Assembly (NCBI GenBank): GCA_030674185.1 | Contig: JAPXFY010000022.1 | Span: 35,938,540-36,002,539 of the forward strand | DNA: 64,000 nt | Origin: Monoplex corrugatus | Lineage: Eukaryota; Mollusca; Gastropoda; Littorinimorpha; Ranellidae | Reading direction: 5' to 3' | Shown here: in pieces, positions 10,615 to 22,352 of the stretch | How positions within the stretch are numbered: the stretch's first letter is position 1 | Layout: every line of letters starts with the position of its first letter | Made by a program: the position numbers and the translations under genes | Notes under the pieces: model-generated | Told to the model about the DNA's origin: nothing | Seen by the model: only the letters and a program-made list of their open reading frames with translations | The model's database searches: none

Positions 10615-11935
10615 ATAGAATGTCCACACACTTGGACAGAGATGACAGACCACAGCGATGTTGGATGGCTGTACGATCAATATAACTACCTTAAGTGACA
10701 CCTGATGTGCTAGAAAAAAACCAGCTGCAAAAGTTGGAGGAAGCTACACCTTCTCCACAGATGCTCCAGGAACCTCTGTCAGATATGCTATACCCACCAG
10801 CTCGCAAAGCCGTTGGAAGACCAAGCCTATGATGTCACTGATTACCTGAGACCGTACATCTTGGCTCACAAAGGACTTCTTTGCCAGAGTCATCAGTGAA
10901 CCTTCTCAACTGTGTCATTGCCACAGTCAACTTCAAGAACAATCTCATCATCTTTGGAGACTTCCACGTGCGAGATAACTTCTTCTTTTGGCCAAACGTC
11001 TTGGACGCCTGGTTACTAGAACGTACAACTGCAGTGGACTGATATTGTCGATGTATATGGAGTGAGCTGGCTATCAACAACACTGTCTTCCAACAAAAGG
11101 ACAGGTTCAAGGACACCTGGATTCACTCACGTTACAAGCAGTGGCTGGATTATGTCATCGTCTGACAGCACGACAGAAGAGACATGCCTATCACACGCTG
11201 CATTGAAAGAACTGACTGTTGGTCTGATCACCGACCACTAGACAACAAGATGAATATCCTGCTAACTCAGAAAATTAAGGCAGCCAGGGTAAACCTTTGC
11301 AAAAGTTGAATGTCACCCATCTGTTTACAGCAAAAACACCCTCCAAGAGAAGCTCCAGAAAAAAATACCTTGCGTAGAACTTGTTGGAAAGATTGCAGAG
11401 GCAGAGTGGCGATCCTTCAGAAAAGTTATCTACAACATCCGTGACTGTTATCCTTGGTTTTGTAGAATGCAGTTACAGTGACTGGTTTGACGATTGTGAC
11501 AGAGACATCAGCGAGCTTATTGACAAACTCCATACTTATTCACAAGAAACATCTCAGCTACAAGACCTGTAAAAAGAGGAAGCAGAAATTCTAAAAAAAA
11601 ACAAAGATTGTCCAGTGGAAACTATGCTGATGACAAACTATTGTTGGACATAAAAGTTGCAGAACTCCATATAGCAGCCAATGCCAATGCCATGAATTCA
11701 TTCTATTATGGTTTCTGTACAGTGTACAAACCAAAAACTTCGTGCTCAACACTCATGCATACCTCCGACCACTCCATACTGGTAACAGAGGATGCTGGGC
11801 TGAGCACGTTCATTCTCGGTTGAACAGAGAATTAGTAATACCTGGTGTGGCACTATCGCAGCATTCTCCCATTGCCAGTACGAGAATCTCTGGTAGATCC
11901 ACCCTTCAGTGTCGAGACTGACAAAAGGTTAAGTT
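10615..11935 (+). pseudogene. Eroded LINE: endonuclease domain and linker, heavily frameshifted
   Basis: Reading the three plus frames together gives an AP-endonuclease-type LINE region in the right order. Blocks are NVHTLGQR (for NVRTL) at ~10,619; CTINITTLSDT (for the IDIAALSETR block) at ~10,665; VGGSYTFSTD at ~10,735; LIIFGDFHVRD (the GDFN block, N changed to H) at ~10,945; FQQKDRFKDTWIHSRYKQW then LDYVIV at ~11,088-11,160; the CWSDHRPL block (catalytic SDH) at ~11,218; DWFDDCDRDISELID at ~11,485; and a WAEHVHSRLN block at ~11,795. Stops and frame changes occur about every 100-200 bp. The reverse transcriptase domain is absent: recognisable sequence fades after about 11,935. The family is the one often mis-annotated as craniofacial development protein 2-like; the 63,760-64,000 fragment may be the same or a sister family. 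This is an old dead copy. Confidence 0.75.
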
Positions 11936-13016
11936 CCGCAAGATGCTTTGTCCAGCCTTTAATTTATTCAGAACTAGAGTTTGTCAAGCATTGAGTGTCT
12001 ACCTATCAGGTGAAAGTTTCTTTAGACAGGACACATTGTCCCTGTGGAAAACAACTGCGTCCCCTATATGGTGAGCTGAACCAAGGATACCCTAACCAGG
12101 GAAAACCACTAAAACTCTTACAAAAATACCACCAAAGCCAGCCTCATCAATAGTGAGGTCAGCTCATTGCTCACAACACAGCATCCTGGCAAAAGCACAT
12201 ACAGGACACACACACATTAGAATAGCGCAGCATAGTTGCTATTTAACAGAAGAAAGACGGACGGAATCAGAACTTAGGGTGCTGTGGAAAAACATGTGCC
12301 TCTGGGATTTCTTTCGAGTTTTATCCCTCATTAAGACCCACCTGGGCTCTGAAGATCTGTACACCTACTCATCCCATCCGTTGGACCAACAGAACAGTTC
12401 AAAACGCTTAAAATCGTTTCAGGGCTTTTAATCCATTCGCCCAAATGTCACTGATCATCACTTTTGCAGAATTTTCTAGGACTGTGTTTTGAGATTCTGG
12501 GGGAACTAAACAGGGGGCAATGTAGGGTTAAACTGAATGAACGTTACAGTCCCAACACATACATATATGTTCCCATGTCATGTTTATCATGCTATCACAC
12601 AGAAAGCATCAACACAGCTAAATGAGTCAAATGATCAAGGTGGGTAAAGTATCTTTACTTTTGAACACACGAGGTCAAAAACATGATTCACCGTTCTTAA
12701 CCCCCTCCCACGAAGAGATGAGGGAGAGAGATATGGGTGAACAGGAAGAGATACAGGAGAACATGTAAGGTCCATAAGCACAGTAATGTTTTTCTACACT
12801 GGATTTTAATGTTTACATTCACTGCTCAAAAACTGCACAATATTTTTTTTCGTAGAACGAAACTTTATTCTTTGTGTGATCCTTTTTTTACAAATGCCCA
12901 ATGAAGAAATGAAAATACAAACATTACTTCGGAGTTGATTCTATTTTGTCTTAACAACGTTTCAGATGTGTCCAGTGTGATCCACGAACAGAAGTGTTAT
13001 TCATCTATTTGTTATT
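11936..13016. other. Unassigned DNA
   Basis: No convincing coding region. The stretch next to the LINE may include unrecognisable LINE sequence. I see nothing specific. Confidence 0.5.
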
Positions 13017-13054
13017 TTCATTTATTTATTTATTTATTTATTTATTTATCTATT
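13017..13054. repeat. (ATTT)n microsatellite
   Basis: Tandem ATTT units with one ATCT variant near the end, followed by three imperfect CCTGTCCCATGCCT-type units up to about 13,105. Confidence 0.95.
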
Positions 13055-13288
13055 TATCCTGTCCCATGCCTCCTGTCCCATGCCTCCTGTCCCTCGCCTC
13101 CTGACCCACGCCTCTTTTACTGGCGTCACAACATGCTGTGCCGCAATTTTCAAATGGTGCCCATTGATCTTTTCCATGTGTAATCGAAGTATACCAAAAC
13201 TTGTGTTTTCATTTCGCTGACAGTCCTGGTTTCAGATCGCTAGTGCAGCGCTTGCTTGAGTTTTTCACTGGAAGGAGACACATGGAGC

Positions 13289-13436
13289 TTCAGAAAGAAT
13301 GTGTGTATGTGCATCTCTGTGTGTGCATGCGCGTATTTGTATGCTTGTATGTATGTGTATACATGTATGTGCACATGTTTGTGCGTGAGTGTGTGTGTGT
13401 ATGTGTTTGTGTGTGTGAGTGAGTGTGTGTGTGATA
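13289..13436. repeat. Interrupted (GT)n microsatellite
   Basis: TGTG-rich tract broken by TATG, CATG and GAGT words. It is probably an aged dinucleotide repeat. Between it and repeat A copy 2 lies about 200 bp of CAGACAGA-rich sequence. Confidence 0.9.
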
Positions 13437-13649
13437 AAGGGACAGCGACAGACAGACAGGCATAGAGATCTAGATACACACATACATTTTCAGAGGAAGA
13501 TAGGGAGAGATGCTGGGAGTGTGGGTTATCTGTAGATTGTCTTCAGAACAATAAATTTTGTCAACTGTGTAGAACTGGAGACAAATGGAGGCACAGACAG
13601 ACAAACAGACAGACATTGGAACTGTCTGACAGAGCGACACACAAACACT

Positions 13650-14120
13650 AGGCAAGCGGCAGACAAAGAGAACACATTATTTTCTCATCGTCTCCACGGA
13701 CCGGCAAACAGGAGAACAAAAGGCTTCACCATCTGATTAGCAGGGAAGTCGGGATAAGTAGCTTCTGCCCAGTTAGGCCACAACTCATCACACTTGTGCT
13801 TCAACCCATCGAGTTTGAGTCTAACAGGACATGGAAGGCCCGTTACTGTCTAAGGATCACTAACTTTAAGGTTTTACCTGTAAGTATTTAGACAGAATAC
13901 AAAACTGAATGATGACATAGCCAGCGGTTTAAGGTCAGCCGTGCAAATAATGCTGCAGTAGCAAAACATATGGACACTTACATAATCGTTCTGCTCACTG
14001 GGCTTCAAATGGCTCAAACGTAAAGTTTCCGCAACTGTGTGCATGTTTTGGTGATGGTAGTGGTGGTGGTGGTTAATGGCGCATGTGTGTGTGTGTGTTA
14101 GTGTGTGTGTGTGTGTGGAT
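13650..14120. repeat. Dispersed repeat A, copy 2, ending in (GT)n
   Basis: Aligns by eye with 16,120-16,515 over several hundred bases. Shared blocks are GACAAAGAGAA, GGCAAAC, AAAGGCTTCA, TTAGCAGGGAA, the CATCAC block, GCC(A/G)TGCAAATAA and TCAAATG(G/A)CTCA. It ends in GGTGGTGG and then (GT)n at 14,080-14,118. No coding potential. It also shares its 3' portion with copy 1. Confidence 0.7.
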
Positions 14121-15506
14121 GAGGAGGCTATGCACCAAATGACGGTCCTGATGGGGTCATGACTATGAGTGAAAGAACCTACTTCGTGTTAAGTGTAGAG
14201 CTCAGTGACTGACAATAATTTGAGAACCTGTCAGTCAGAAACTGATGAACTCACATGCTTTTGTATTGTTGTTTTTGGATTAGAACGGTCGCTTAATTGC
14301 TTCCCTTTTATTTACCATTTCCTGTTGACTGTATCACAGTTAAGGCCTACGCTGTTATAGTTGATTTCTAACAGCCATTTATACGATTTCCTTATTTTCT
14401 GGAAGTAATGGTGAAAAGACAGTTACATAAAAATGCATATAAAAATGAAAATAAAAAAAATACGCAATGTTAAATTGCACCACACTGTAAAAATGGAGCT
14501 AGCTACTAGTTATAAAACATAAGCAGTGTTCTCCTACCCCCAAGGCAATAGGAAAGAAGTAACGTGCGCAGTCAACAAAGTGAAATAATGATAGCGTTAT
14601 CAGAGACACCTTATCAGCTCTGTGTGGAAAAGCGTGACGCCGGTGTTGTCTTCGGGGTGTGGGGCTAAACTGGGTGGCTGATCCATTGCCAACTCGCCTT
14701 CCCTGCCTTGTGGAGCACGTCGTCACACAGAATATCATTATGATCACCTGGGTCACCTACTAGTCAGGCCAGGTAGAGTATCTTCCCTTGTGTACAGTTA
14801 AGGTTAATCAAAAAAGATTTAATCATCTTTCTTCCATTCACTCTGAAGTCAGTGAAAGAGAGGGAGAGAAGGAAGGTGTGGGGAAGAAGAAATAGAGGAG
14901 AAAATGTGAGTCATAAGCGCCGTGGTGTCTTGGTGCTGTGGTTGTAATAGATACACATAATAAGTCAATATTCAAAAGACTTAAAAGATTTTCATGGATC
15001 AAAACTTTTTTTTTCTTTTTGTTTTTGTTGGTGCTTGTTGTTGTTGCCCCAAAAGACTGTTAAAAGATTTTCATGGATCAAAACTTTTTTTTTGTTTTTG
15101 TTTTTGTTGGTGCTTGTTGTTGTTGCTTCAGATAGATCTGTTTTGTAATAAATGAGGAGGTAACAACACTGATGTTATTTTTAGGTGTACTTTGCACTGT
15201 CTCAGTAATCTATGTCGTCATCAATTCTGCTTTATGAGACCCCCTTTCATCCCTTCTGCACCCTTTCCCCATTCCCTCTTCTGTTTAAATTCCTTGCCTC
15301 ACGCCACCAATCAATGTGGCTTTCTGTTGCTATGATTTTCCAGTGATGCACATCAAGCCTTTCTCCCAAGTAATCGAAGCAAGCCAGACTTGCGTGTTCG
15401 TTCTGTCTGCAGTAGCAGACGATCAGTCATGTTCAGCCTCCAGCCCTGTGGTGTGGTCGCCAGAGGGCTTGCTAGGTAGTCAGCCTGGCTGGTTAGGGAG
15501 AGAATT
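14121..15506. other. Unassigned DNA containing a 77-bp tandem duplication
   Basis: The only internal structure is a direct duplication: 14,974-15,050 and 15,051-15,127 are nearly identical. Each contains AAAGATTTTCATGGATC, then a T/G-rich tract and GGTGCTTGTTGTTGTTGC. The rest shows no recognisable element or gene. Confidence 0.7.
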
Positions 15507-15545
15507 TTGTGTTGTGTGTGTGTGTGTGTGGTGTATGTGTGTGTA

Positions 15546-15583
<38 letters not shown>

Positions 15584-15673
15584 TGTGTGTGTGTGTGTGT
15601 ATGAGTGTGAGAGTGTGTGTGTGTATGTGTCTGCCTGTCTGTGTATGAGCGTGAGAGTGTGTGCGTGTTGTGT

Positions 15674-15718
<45 letters not shown>

Positions 15719-15790
15719 GTGAGAGAGAGAGAGAGAGAGAGAAAGTGTGTGTTTGTGTGTGTGTGTGCGTGCGTGCGTGTTCGCGCACAC
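15507..15790. repeat. Compound (GT)n/(GA)n microsatellite
   Basis: Long TG-rich tract with scattered substitutions. A pure GT run lies at ~15,680-15,716, then GAGA at 15,719-15,744, then more GT. A short CGCGCACACAC stretch ends it. Confidence 0.95.
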
Positions 15791-15913
15791 ACGAAGCGTG
15801 ATTATTTCCTGGTTCACTTGCACATGGAAACAAAACACAAAGAGACAAGAGACTTAAACACATGATACAATGATACATTAGACTTAGGAGAAAATAAGCT
15901 AGAATACACACAT

Positions 15914-15916
<3 letters not shown>

Positions 15917-15996
<80 letters not shown>

Positions 15997-16012
15997 ATGA
16001 TGATGATGATGA
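15917..16012. repeat. (CA)n followed by (ATG)n
   Basis: About 75 bp of pure CA, then six ATG units at 15,994-16,012. Confidence 0.97.
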
Positions 16013-16119
16013 TGTTTAGAGGGATGAGACATCTGTAGAATACATGCAAATCAATACACGATGTAGGTTTGGAAACAAAGATGTCACACATAAATGGATA
16101 AACAGGCTGGCAGACAGAG

Positions 16120-16515
16120 ACAGACAAAAGGTTGGAGGAGTGGAAAGACAAAGAGAAAACTGTACATCTCTTACAGCATAGTCTCAGTTTTTTCACAGAA
16201 CCTGGCAAACGGGACAATAAAAGGCTTCATGATCCTAATTAGCAGGGAATTCAGGATAAACAGCTCCCACTCTTTACAATGAGGCCATCACTTGTTTCTT
16301 GTGTCTGAACTAAACACATCAATGAAGGCCTATCGCAGTCGAAAGGATTGCTAGCTGTAGGTTTAAAATCCCTGTGTAGCTGGACAGGGCACACGACTGA
16401 AATACAATATAGTGAGTGATTCATAGGCAGCCATGTAAATAACGCAAAGAAGGTAGGAACATGTTGACTCCGATTCATTGCTTGCTTGGTTTCAAATGAC
16501 TCAGCCCTGTGCATT
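16120..16515. repeat. Dispersed repeat A, copy 3
   Basis: Third and longest recognisable copy of repeat A. It contains all the blocks listed for copy 2 plus the GATTGCTAGCTGTAG block shared with copy 1. It ends in a GGTGGGGG stretch that leads into the GT/GA microsatellite at 16,549. Confidence 0.7.
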
Positions 16516-16548
16516 CAGATATGTTTACAGAGGTGGGGGAAGAAATGT

Positions 16549-16572
16549 GTGTATGTGTTGTGTGTGTGTGTG

Positions 16573-16641
<69 letters not shown>
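16549..16641. repeat. (GT)n/(GA)n microsatellite
   Basis: Short GT run followed by a long pure GA run (~16,576-16,640), directly after repeat A copy 3. Confidence 0.97.
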
Positions 16642-16644
<3 letters not shown>

Positions 16645-17880
16645 CGAGATATTTGGGATCGTTTCGGTTTCAGCTTTCTCAAGTTTCTATACTTGGAATA
16701 TGAAGTTTACTATGGTACAACAGATGCATGCCATGTGATGAAACACGAATCAAACTAATGATGGCAAATATCATCAGACTGAACCTAACACTCATGGAGT
16801 GGCAACAGCTTGAAGTGAAGATTTTTTAATAACGTCAGAGTGACAATGTCATGTCACAAGTGTATGGCTATCGACTTTGTGAGCTGAGAATCCCGGTCAG
16901 TCACCTCTTACCAGACATCTCCCCCTCCTCCAACCCATACCCTTGAAGTGCGAATGAGGTTTTAATTAATATCACGCCACGGTCAGTATGGTTCCGCTGG
17001 TTATCTCAACCCAGGCACTTACATGTCCTGTATTCATTTGTTTGTCAGCTTGATTTTAGAGTAGCCAGGCATATAATGTGCTGGAACAGTTTTTGTTTGG
17101 TGTTTTTGTTTGTATGTTTGTTTGTTTGTTTTTGCTTCTCACATTATAAGATAGAAAGGCTGTTATTATCATCCCATCCAAAACAATAGCACCATCACCA
17201 CTGCATGCCTAGTAGAGGGCAGAGGGTGTGAGTGGTCCCTGGCTAATGTTTATAGCCATCCTGATGAAAAAGAGATGCGATGTATCAGCATGTAGATCGT
17301 GTCTCTGACAGAAGACTATTAACTGTGTGCACAGAGCACAGAGAACATTGATCAGTAATGACTCATAACGCGATGCCTCAAAAGTTGAGCTATCACAGCA
17401 CATCTTTAAAAGCTGGTGTATGTCACCAGGGGATTTCATGAGCCTGAAATAATATATTAGCATCATTACATTAGTTTTTGGTTTGTTTGTTTTTTTGTTT
17501 TGTTTTGTTTTGCTTGTAATTTGATTTATTGCTACAATTCCAGTTAAAATAAATCAAGAAATCGAGATTTGAGTGTTGCTATGGCAGCATAGATTTGGAA
17601 CTTTCAATCTTTGTTCTAAATAATCCATGATTCTAATAACCACAAAGTCGGTCCTGTGGCTTGTGCCAAACCTCAACCGTCAGATTCAGTCCCATCTGGT
17701 CCCATCAACATGCAACACACAGACATGATTGAAGTTTCTGAGTATTTCCGATTATTCTCCACCCCCACCCGCCGAAAAATCTCACTTTTATGTGCAAAAG
17801 AAATAAGTTTTATGCGGAAAAGAAATCGTAATTGAGCGTTCAAGATTTACAGTCATCGGGAGTTATCGTCCTCCAGCCTA
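16642..17880. other. Unassigned DNA
   Basis: No recognisable gene or element. Contains T/G-rich homopolymer-like patches at 17,090-17,130 and 17,478-17,515 (TTTTG units). Confidence 0.5.
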
Positions 17881-18149
17881 CAGGAAGCAGAAAAACACGA
17901 AAATAGAATCAGAACGCGTATTTAATATAACCAGACAAGACAGGCGTAAATTTTAGTCCTTTTGTCCCACTAGACGAAACAGCTCGGAAGTTTCAGTCTT
18001 TTTCTCGTAATTTTTGTATTTGGTGTTTGTTCGTTTGTCATTTTATATTTACGCTTGACAAACGCCAGTTGGCCGAAAATTTGCGCCTGTCTTGTCTGGT
18101 TATACTGAATACGCGTTCTGATTCTATTTTCGTGTTTTTCTGGTTCCTG
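17881..18149. mobile_element. Long inverted repeat (fold-back or MITE-like), arms of about 75 bp
   Basis: Left arm 17,881-17,954 and right arm 18,077-18,149 are reverse complements with only a few mismatches. Both contain AAAAACACGAAAATAGAATC, AGAACGCGTATT and AACCAGACAAGACAGGCG on the left-arm sense. A ~122-bp spacer separates them, and the DNA or RNA could form a strong hairpin. The spacer has no open frame. I could not identify a target-site duplication, so calling it a non-autonomous transposon is an inference; a local inverted duplication is the alternative. Confidence 0.7.
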
Positions 18150-18584
18150 TTTGCTTGAACGCGGGCAGTCGCACTTGTTCTGGAGTCTTTCAGCTTAATC
18201 ATGGTGTTCTAACCAGTTGATCTAACATCCATTGCAAGATATCTGTGACGTCTATACATAGTATACAGTTAATTCCGAATGCGGCGACGCCATCTTGAGA
18301 AAATTAAACTAAAACAGCTTAAGTGGTATGCAAAATCTTCGGAGCTTGGCATACCACCAGGGGATCCAGCTGTCAGTGCCAACAGGATTCCTACAGCTGC
18401 TTCCTACACAGTTGTCGAAAGTCGAAGGTCCTCCTCCATCACTGTTATCCTTAATAAATTCAATAATGCTTGTGACTGCGTGCTGTGAAAACGGTCGTAT
18501 ATTACTTCTGAGACATGAATCTACTGCAGACTGTAGCTTTAAGTTAATTGTATGGCGTCATGGTCTTGAAAACTGGGGTACCAC
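18150..18584. other. Unassigned DNA
   Basis: No recognisable element. A 69-codon frame at 18,279-18,488 has no family resemblance that I can see. Confidence 0.5.
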
Positions 18585-19226
18585 TGGGCGATACTGTTGT
18601 TCTTCATGTGTCCTGTGTAAATGGTGGACACATTGGGCGATACTGTTGTTCTTCATGTGTCCTGTGTAAATGGTGGACACATTGGGCGATACGGTTGTTC
18701 TTCATGTGTCCTGTGTAAATGGTGGACACATTGGGCGATACTGTGTGTTTCTTCATGTGTCCTTGTGTGTTCTTCATGTGTCCTGTGTAAATGGTGGACA
18801 CATTGGGCGATACTGTTGTTCTTCATGTGTCCTGTGTGTTCTTCATGTGTCCTGTGTAAATGATGGACACATTGGGCGATATTGTTGTTCTTCATGTGTC
18901 CTGTGTAAATGATGGACACATTGGGCGATATTGTTGTTCTTCATGTGTCCTGTGTAAATGGTGGACACATTGGGCGATCTTGTTGTTCTTCGTGTGTCCT
19001 GTGTGTTCTTCATGTGTCCTGTGTGTTCTTCGTGTGTCCTGTGTGTTCTTCATGTGTCATGTGTGTTCTTCATGTGTCATGTGTGTTCTTCATGTGTCCT
19101 GTGTGTTCTTCATGTGTTTTGTGTGTTCTTCATGCGTCCTGTGTAAATGGTGGACACATGGGCGATACTGTTGTTCTTCATGTGTCCTGTGTGTTCTTCA
19201 TGTGTCCTGTGTAAATGGTGGACACT
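18585..19226. repeat. Composite 49-bp / 20-bp minisatellite
   Basis: Two interleaved units. The long unit (about 49 bp) is TGTTCTTCATGTGTCCTGTG followed by TAAATGGTGGACACATTGG and GCGATACTGT. The short unit (20 bp) is just the TGTTCTTCATGTGTCCTGTG part, which is amplified alone at about 18,980-19,135. The pattern suggests that the short unit expanded inside the longer one. Confidence 0.95.
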
Positions 19227-19277
19227 GACTAATACCCACAACTGTGCATCGTAATGGTGATTGCTTTTGCCCTTGGG

Positions 19278-19410
19278 TCTCTCTCTCTCTCTTCTCTCTC
19301 TCTCTTCTCTCTCTTCCCGCACACACACACACACACCACACACTCACACACACACTCACACACACACATGCATACATACACACACACACACATGCGCGCG
19401 CGCACACACA
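19278..19410. repeat. (CT)n/(CA)n microsatellites
   Basis: CTCT runs with TTCTCT interruptions, then CACA runs broken by CATG and CGCG words. They lie between the 49-bp minisatellite and the start of the 28-bp array. Confidence 0.95.
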
Positions 19411-19504
19411 CACTGTATGATGCATACGCGTGCAAGCATATGGATGTGTATGTAGGTACACGTATGCAAAAGCACATGAACAGCGTGTTTCTTTACCTCT
19501 AATT

Positions 19505-20821
19505 GCTAAGTTATGTCTACATGTTTCTTTACTTCTGCATGTAAGTATTGTCTACATGTTTCTTTACATGTAGTATTGTCTACATGTTCCTATACCTGTA
19601 GTATTGTCTACATGTTTCTTTACTTCTGCATGTAAGTATTGTCTACATGTTTCTTTACCTGTAGTATTGTCTACATGTTCCTATACCTATAGTATTGTCT
19701 ACATGTTTCTTTACCTGTAGTATTGTCTACATGTTCCTATACCAGTAGTATTGTCTACATGTTCCTTTACCTGTGGTATTGTCTACATGTTTCTTTACCT
19801 GTAGTATTGCCTACATGTTCCTTTACTGATAGTATTGTCTACATGTTCCTTTACCTCTTGTATTGTCTGTATGTTCCTTTACCTATAGTATTGTCTACAT
19901 GTTCCTTTACCTCTTGTATTGTCTGTATGTTCCTTTACCTGTAGTATTGTCTACATGTTCCTTTACCTATAGTATTGTCTACATGTTCCTTTACCTATAG
20001 TATTGTCTGTATGTTCCTTTACCTATAGTATTGTCTACATGTTCCTTTACCTATAGTATTGTCTACATGTTCCTTTACCTGTAGTATTGTCTATATGTTC
20101 CTTTACCTCTTGTATTGTCTACATGTTCCTTTACTTATAGTATTGTCTACTATTTCTTTACCTGTAGTATTGTCTACATGTTCCTTTACTTGTAGTATTG
20201 TCTACATGTTTCTTTACCTCTAGTATTTTCTACAACATGTTTCTTTACCTGTAATATTGTCAACATGTTCCTTTACCTGTAGTATTATATACGTGTTCCT
20301 TTACTTGTAGTATTGTCTACATATTTCTTTACCTGTAGTATTGTCTACACGTTCCTTTACATGTAGTATTGTTTACATGTTCTGTTACCTGTACTATTGT
20401 CTGCATGTTCCTTTACCTCTAGTATTGTCTACCTGTAATATTGTCTACATGTTTCCTTATGTGTAGTATTATCAACATGTTCCTTTACCTCTAGTATTGT
20501 CTACATGTTCCTTTACCTATAGTATTATCTACATGTAGTATTAGGTACATGTTCTTTTACCTGTAGTATTGTCTACATGTAGTATTAGGTACATGTTCTT
20601 TTACCTGTAGTATTGTCTACACGTAGTATTGTCTACACGTAGTATTGTATTCATGTTTCTTTACCTCTAGTATTCTCTACATGTTCCTTTACCTCTAGTA
20701 TTGTCTACATGTAGTATTGTCTACAAGTTCCTTTACCTGTAGTATTGTCTACATGTAGTATTGTCTACATTTTCCATTGCCTGTAGTATTGTCTACATAT
20801 TCCTTTACCTGTAGTATTGTC
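19505..20821. repeat. 28-bp minisatellite array, left part (~47 monomers)
   Basis: Head-to-tail monomers with core TAGTATTGTCTACATGTTCC followed by TTTACCTG. Variants drop the TTTACCTG part to give short TAGTATTGTCTACATG units (for example 20,520-20,770). The array is cut at 20,821 by the RTE LINE and resumes at about 22,353. Confidence 0.97.
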
Positions 20822-22352
20822 TATTACCACCATAATGAAAGATGAAGTTAGAGCAGCACTGAAGAAGATGAAACCAGGAAAAGCCCCAGGACCAGACAAC
20901 ATTACTACAGAGATGATTGTAGCCCTGGAGGAATTTGGCATAGAAAAAATAACAGTCTTCATAAATGAAATTTATGACACTGGAAAAATCCCCAAAGATA
21001 TGTCAAAATCAATTTTCATTGCACTACCAAGGAAGACAGGGCTATAGAATGCGAACTCCATCGCACAATCAGTTTGATGAGTCATGTAACAAAAATCCTG
21101 TTAAGAATCATCACGATGAGGACAAGGAATAGAATCAAAAGAGAAATAGCAGAAGAACAGTGTGGATTTGTGGAAGGGAAAGGAACTATTAATGCCATAT
21201 ATACATCCTAAGAACTATCATAGAGAGGGCAATTGAGATGAATAAGGATTTGTGTTTATGCTTTGTTGACTATACCAAGGCTTTCGATCGGGTACGACAT
21301 GAAGAATTGATCAACCAACTGGAGAGACTCAATGTTGATGGAAAAGATCTACGAATAATCAGGAATATATGTACTGGGAGCAAACAGCTGCAATGAGAAT
21401 AGAAAACAATATAAGCTCTTTCCAAAACATCAAGAGGAGTCAGACAGGGTTGTGTTTTGTCACCAGATCTGTTTGCACTATACAGCGAAAACATCATGAA
21501 AACCCTAGAAGAAGACCCTGGATTAAAGGTTGGAGGGAAAATGATAAACAACATTCAGTACGCAGATGACACCGTGCTAATTGCAGAAAATGAAAAGGAC
21601 CTACAAAACCTTGTGAATATACTAGAAATAGAAAGCAAAGGTAAGGGGTTGGAACTAAACAGCAGGAATGCTGAAGTCTTGGTGATGAGTAAAAACCATG
21701 AAATCCCCTCATGCAAAATAACAGCAAATGGCACAACCTTGACACAGGTTAATAAGTTCAAATACCTGGGAACAGTCATTTCATCAGACGGCAGATGCAC
21801 ATCGGAAATAGCTGGCAGAATCGGCCAAGCCAAAACAGCATTCAAGAAGATGACAAGCATACTTACCAACAAATGCCTATCAATTAACATCAGAAAGAGA
21901 GTCCTTGAATGTTATATAGAACCAATACTGTTGTATGGATGCGAGGCGTGGATAGTCAGCAAGCAAAGCCAGAGCAAGATTGAGGCAGCCAAGATGTGGT
22001 TTCTCAGAAGAATGTTGAGAGTTCCATGGACAACAAAGAAAACAAACGAGACAGTCTTGATGGAGGTAGACACAAGTAGATCATTCATAAGGAAGCATAA
22101 GGAAGATTAGGAAAACACAGGCTACATTTATAGGCCATTTTATGAGGAAGGAGGATTTGGAGCACCTGGTCACAATGGGAAAGCTGGAGGGAAAGAGAGC
22201 ATCAGGTAGACCCAGGGAGAGAATGCTGGACGGACTTGCAGAGTGGCTGGGGATGAGGAGAGTGGGGGAGATGCTGGGGGCAACGATAGATAGAGATGGT
22301 TGGAAGTCCATGGTCGCCAACGCCATGTGGCAGGGCACCTGATGATGATGAT
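20822..22352 (+). pseudogene. 5'-truncated RTE-like LINE inserted in the 28-bp array
   Basis: Encodes the reverse transcriptase half of an RTE-like element, starting in the linker before the palm (KMKPGKAPGPDN at ~20,868). Visible blocks: CGFVEGKGTINA, motif A CFVDYTKAFDRVRHEE (~21,255), motif B RQGCVLSPDLFALYSEN (~21,440), catalytic YADD at 21,559-21,570, LGTVISSDGRC (~21,767), then YGCEAW and RRMLRVPW near the C terminus. Defects: a frameshift before ECELHRTISLMSH at ~21,043, a TA insertion at ~21,205, a shift at ~21,370 and an ATAAGGAAGC duplication at ~22,090. It ends in GGCAGGGCACC and a (TGA)n tail. Possible 8-bp target duplication ATTGTCTA at both ends, though the array itself repeats this word. 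Protein similarity to the copy at 58,618-61,860 is very high. Inactive. Confidence 0.92.

Noticed and set aside
18585..19226. Cys-rich open frames (CSSCVLCKWW-type) resembling a cysteine-repeat protein
   Set aside because: They exist in several frames of the 49-bp minisatellite, change frame with unit length, and have no signal peptide or conserved spacing.
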